Position numbers and translations under genes: made by a program | Notes under the pieces: generated by a model | What the model saw: the letters and a program-made list of their open reading frames with translations, nothing else | Database searches by the model: none | What the model was told of the DNA's origin: nothing | Shown: one piece after another, positions 6,231-8,248 of the stretch | How positions within the stretch are numbered: the stretch's first letter is position 1 | Layout: each line of letters begins with the position of its first letter | Assembly: GCA_047629355.1 (NCBI GenBank) | Contig: JBLHWU010000259.1 | Coordinates: 1-8,248, forward strand | Reading direction: 5' to 3' | DNA: 8,248 nt | Origin: CAYUNA01 sp047629355 | Lineage (GTDB): Bacteria; Bacteroidota; Bacteroidia; Chitinophagales; Saprospiraceae

Positions 6231-6671
6231 TTGAATTCAAATAAAGATGAAGTATTAGAAAATTTTTACAAAGTATTTTACAAAAACCGTTCATCAAAAG
6301 ATGAATTAAAATGTGAGATACATCGAATGACATTGAAAGATGTTAAAGATAATGCAAATTTTTTCGCTTTATTTATGATAAATTCAAGCGATTCATTTTA
6401 CTATTTAGGAGGGGCAACTTATAATGAAATAGGGCAGTTTGTAAATAGGGAATTATTCAGAACAGTGTGTATGACCTTAATTTCAAAAATTACAAATTCA
6501 AAAGATTTATGGTTTGATATTCAACAAGTTGGTAGATGGGTTGGACAAGATTTTGTTCCAAGGGGAAATGAGCTTCCAAGGGAAGAAAAAGTAAAATTAA
6601 TGATGAACAACATGATGGATTATTTTGAATCTAATTTCAATACTTCACTCCAACTTAATCGAAATCGGTAA
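6231..6671 (+). CDS. Orphan soluble protein of unknown function (TTG start)
   Basis: I do not recognise this 146-residue protein. It looks soluble and mostly helical, with a conserved-looking aromatic and Trp-rich segment, KDLWFDIQQVGRWVGQDFVP (91-110), and a helical end, VKLMMNNMMDYFESNF (121-136). No membrane helix or signal peptide is seen. The frame opens after an in-frame TAA at 6216-6218. The first in-frame initiator is TTG at 6231, and the first ATG comes only at residue 33, so TTG is the probable start. The DNA is very A/T-rich, like the preceding orphan gene. The last seven codons lie over the antisense TonB remnant, so the C-terminus may have been created by a recombination join. 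Confidence 0.6.
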   Translation: MNSNKDEVLENFYKVFYKNRSSKDELKCEIHRMTLKDVKDNANFFALFMINSSDSFYYLGGATYNEIGQFVNRELFRTVCMTLISKITNSKDLWFDIQQVGRWVGQDFVPRGNELPREEKVKLMMNNMMDYFESNFNTSLQLNRNR

Positions 6672-6761
6672 ATTATATTCAACCTCTGCTACTTGCCCAT
6701 TCATCGTCCCTGGAATCCATTTATCCAATAATTTAACAACTCGAATTACTTCCACATCAGA
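6645..6761 (-). pseudogene. Remnant of a TonB C-terminal domain
   Basis: The minus strand encodes SDVEVIRVVKLLDKWIPG (first residue at 6761), then NGQVAEVEYNLPISIKLE and a TGA at 6647-6645. This closely resembles the end of energy-transducer TonB C-terminal domains in Bacteroidota, where a VVK-x-x-x-KW-x-PG motif is followed by NG, a basic or acidic strand and the LPI-x-F/I-KL end. TonB links the proton-motive inner-membrane complex to outer-membrane receptors. Only about 38 of the roughly 80 domain residues are present. The frame stays open upstream to 6899, but that part is not TonB-like and its terminal segment belongs to the transposon. SDVEVIR followed directly by VVKLL suggests an internal deletion of the segment normally between DGxxSDVxVIRG and the VVK helix. 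Confidence 0.6.
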
Positions 6762-6873
6762 AGCAAACCAGAAGATTGAAAAGGCACAATAATCCGTTTT
6801 TTTATGTCTCAAAAACAACATTCCACCCCACATCAGGTTTACATTCCTAAAGAATTGTCTAACTTTAATTTTG

Positions 6874-6893
6874 GTAGTGTAACAAATGTGCAC
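6874..6893 (+). repeat. Left terminal inverted repeat of the MITE-like element
   Basis: GTAGTGTAACAAATGTGCAC. It differs from the right end only at positions 7 and 8 (TA versus CC). Confidence 0.75.
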
Positions 6894-6996
6894 CACCATT
6901 TATTGAAAAAGTGATTTATTACACTGTAAACGAAGGTTCTTTTAAGTTTGAGCAGCGAGAAAATCGTAAGATTATCGAGCTTCAAAAAATACAGTG

Positions 6997-7017
6997 CGCG
7001 TTGCCTGCGGCAACGCG
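6997..7017. repeat. Perfect 9-bp G/C-rich hairpin with TGC loop inside the MITE
   Basis: CGCGTTGCC (6997-7005) and GGCAACGCG (7009-7017) are exact reverse complements around the loop TGC. In contrast to the A/T-rich surroundings, this is the most stable stem of the element and may be a subterminal transposase site or a terminator-like barrier. Confidence 0.7.
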
Positions 7018-7026
7018 GGATGTGTA

Positions 7027-7071
7027 TTAAGGGACAAAAACGATTTTTGCAAAATCGTTTTTATCCCTTAA
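7027..7071. repeat. Long 21-position palindrome with TGC loop inside the MITE
   Basis: The arms 7027-7047 and 7051-7071 pair at 20 of 21 positions (only C7035 and A7063 mismatch) around the loop TGC (7048-7050). The outer part reads TTAAGGGA/TCCCTTAA and the inner part AAAAACGATTTT/AAAATCGTTTTT. It starts nine bases after the preceding hairpin and shares its loop sequence, so both may stem from the same process. Confidence 0.75.
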
Positions 7072-7110
7072 AAACCCCCTTTGATAAACAAAAGCACCTA
7101 AACTGTAAAA

Positions 7111-7130
7111 GTGCACATTTGTGGCACTAC
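7111..7130 (-). repeat. Right terminal inverted repeat of the MITE-like element
   Basis: Read on the minus strand it is GTAGTGCCACAAATGTGCAC. It directly abuts the right copy of the TTTAATTTT duplication. Confidence 0.75.
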
Positions 7131-7149
7131 TTTAATTTTTATTCAAAAC

Positions 7150-7157
7150 TACTTTCG
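7150..7157 (+). promoter_or_regulatory. Weak candidate -7 box (TACTTTCG) for the CotH-type gene
   Basis: TACTTTCG matches TAnnTTTG at five of its six fixed positions and ends 15 bases before the ATG at 7173. The expected -33 region would fall at about 7127-7131, on the junction of the MITE right end and the target duplication, so the insertion may have altered this promoter. Confidence 0.25.
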
Positions 7158-7172
7158 CAAAATTCAATCTGA

Positions 7173-8248
7173 ATGTTGTATAAAATTCTGACACTATTTT
7201 CCCTATTAAATATTACCGGTCTAAATGCCCAAATTTTCATCAACGAAGCTTCCTCTTCTAATGATTTGGTCATTCTGGATGAGGACGGAGAATCGACAGA
7301 CTGGATAGAATTGTACAATGCAGGCGGAACGGCAGTGAACTTGCAAGGCTGGTTTTTGAGTGATAAAGTCGATGAACCACAAATCTGGATGTTTCCAAAT
7401 AAGACGATTGGCGCGGGTGAGTTTCTACTCCTATTTGCTTCAGGAAAAGACAAATCGGAAACGTTTTTACATACGAATTTCAAGATTTCCAAAGACGGGG
7501 AGTTCTTGCTATTGACCAATCCAATGGGCGAGTTGGTGGATAAGGTTTTTGTGGTTGATTTGGAGACGGATATTTCTTACGGGCGCTTATCGGAAGGTGC
7601 TGCAACTTGGGTCTTTTTTCAGGTGCCCACTCCGCAAATGACCAATGATGCAGGTACGTTAATTGAGGTAGCAGAAAGCCCAGAGTTTTCGGTTGCAGAG
7701 AATTTTCAAGACAACGTTTTTTCTTTAGAAATGACGACCGCAGAAAGTGGTGGCATCATTCGCTACACTTTGGATGGCAGCGAACCTGAAGACGATAGTT
7801 TTGTGTATGAAAATCCGATTTTTATCGAAGAAAATACGCCCGTTCGAGCCTGTACTTACAAAGTTGGAAAATTGCGGTCTGGACGAACCTCCAAAACCTA
7901 TTTTATCAACACCCAACATGACCTGCCAATTATCCATGTTTCGAGCGCACCTGCCAACTTTTTTGATTACGAAAATGGTATTTTAGTAGCAGGACCAGAT
8001 GCAGACCCTGACTATCCATTCTATGGAGCAAATTTTTGGAAAGACATCGAAATTCCCATTCATTTTGAATATTTTGATGAAAACCAAATATTACAATCGT
8101 CGGACGAAAAGGGGATTCATACCCACGGTGGCCGAGGTACGCGAACGAAGCCGCAAAAAGCCCTTCGCTTGATTACAAAACCGAAGTTTGGCATTGATAA
8201 AATCAACTATCCTTTCTTTAAAAATAAAGCCGCTGATTCTTTTGAAAG
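7173..8248 (+). CDS. Secreted lamin-tail / chitobiase-like / CotH-domain protein, 3' end missing
   Basis: The frame is open from the ATG at 7173 to the window edge, giving 358 complete codons. Residues 1-20 are a signal peptide ending GLNAQ, as is common in Bacteroidota exported proteins. Residues about 21-155 form a lamin-tail domain (IFINEASSSN, DWIELYNAGGTAVNLQGW, FLSD, then FKISKDGEFLLL). Residues about 165-245 resemble the chitobiase/beta-hexosaminidase C-terminal-like domain (IRYTLDGSEP, then PVRACTYKVGKLRS). From about 250 a CotH-type domain starts (LPIIHVSS, DIEIPIHFEYFDE, GTRTKPQKALRL, KFGIDKINYPFF). CotH proteins are atypical kinase-fold proteins; in spore coats CotH phosphorylates coat proteins, but the role of these large Bacteroidota forms is not established. 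The catalytic part and any C-terminal sorting signal lie beyond the edge. Confidence 0.9.
   Translation, partial: MLYKILTLFSLLNITGLNAQIFINEASSSNDLVILDEDGESTDWIELYNAGGTAVNLQGWFLSDKVDEPQIWMFPNKTIGAGEFLLLFASGKDKSETFLHTNFKISKDGEFLLLTNPMGELVDKVFVVDLETDISYGRLSEGAATWVFFQVPTPQMTNDAGTLIEVAESPEFSVAENFQDNVFSLEMTTAESGGIIRYTLDGSEPEDDSFVYENPIFIEENTPVRACTYKVGKLRSGRTSKTYFINTQHDLPIIHVSSAPANFFDYENGILVAGPDADPDYPFYGANFWKDIEIPIHFEYFDENQILQSSDEKGIHTHGGRGTRTKPQKALRLITKPKFGIDKINYPFFKNKAADSFE

Larger units (their letters stand above)
6864..7139. mobile_element. MITE-like non-autonomous transposon with terminal inverted repeats and 9-bp target duplication
   Basis: The element of about 258 bp (6873-7130) is bounded by inverted 20-mers: GTAGTGTAACAAATGTGCAC at 6874-6893 and the reverse complement of GTAGTGCCACAAATGTGCAC at 7111-7130, which match at 18 of 20 positions. 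The exact direct repeat TTTAATTTT flanks it at 6864-6872 and 7131-7139, as expected for a 9-bp target-site duplication; one extra G (6873) separates the left copy from the repeat. No transposase is encoded. Inside are two strong palindromes (6997-7017, 7027-7071). Joining the flanks at one copy of the duplication gives a plausible empty site between the TonB remnant and the CotH gene. The parent insertion-sequence family was not identified. Confidence 0.75.

Noticed and set aside
6948..7172. 74-codon plus-strand open frame with a non-ATG start
   Set aside because: It runs through the MITE palindromes and right inverted repeat and ends at the start of the CotH-type gene, so it is not a plausible protein.
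1..8248. CRISPR array, toxin-antitoxin pair or phage-defence operon
   Set aside because: There is no regular repeat-spacer pattern and no nuclease, toxin or antitoxin domain. The two orphan genes in the AT-rich island could be anything and give no such motif.

Overview
The window looks like chromosomal DNA of a member of the Bacteroidota. The support is AT-rich intergenic DNA, the near-absence of Shine-Dalgarno sequences before the start codons, several exact matches to the Bacteroidota -7 promoter box TAnnTTTG, a secreted lamin-tail/CotH protein of a type common in that phylum, and a TonB C-terminal remnant. A finer placement (for example Saprospiria) is only a guess.

Layout. Positions 1-97 hold the 5' end of a PadR-type regulator on the minus strand. 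It diverges from a 244-residue membrane protein with a DUF2007-like N-terminus (258-992, plus). A structured intergenic stretch follows, then a ketoacyl-ACP synthase III-like thiolase-fold enzyme (1372-2457, plus). This enzyme is convergent with a long atypical SDR carrying a DUF2867 C-terminus (2596-4083, minus). The gap between them holds two REP-like hairpins that share a GTAG foot. After 683 bases without a gene, which include a possible promoter and two 35-base hairpins, comes a fatty acid hydroxylase/sterol desaturase family membrane enzyme (4767-5582, plus). The synthase, the SDR and the hydroxylase could all act on lipid-like substrates. They are not in one operon, so a shared pathway is an inference.

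From about 5583 to 6671 the DNA becomes clearly more AT-rich and holds two orphan genes: a four-helix membrane protein and a soluble protein with a TTG start. They are separated by a compact inverted-repeat element whose GTTCGCT end motif also occurs upstream of the first orphan. This looks like acquired, cassette-like DNA. The second orphan runs at its 3' end into an antisense remnant of a TonB C-terminal domain.

A roughly 258-bp non-autonomous transposon (MITE-like) lies at 6873-7130. It has 20-bp terminal inverted repeats matching at 18 of 20 positions, an exact 9-bp flanking direct repeat, and two internal palindromes that both have a TGC loop. It ends just upstream of a secreted LTD/chitobiase-like/CotH protein (7173 onward) that runs off the right edge. 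The mobile-element region 5583-7139 is the most unusual part of the window; the transposon, the REP-like pair and the hydroxylase leader are the best-supported non-coding observations.
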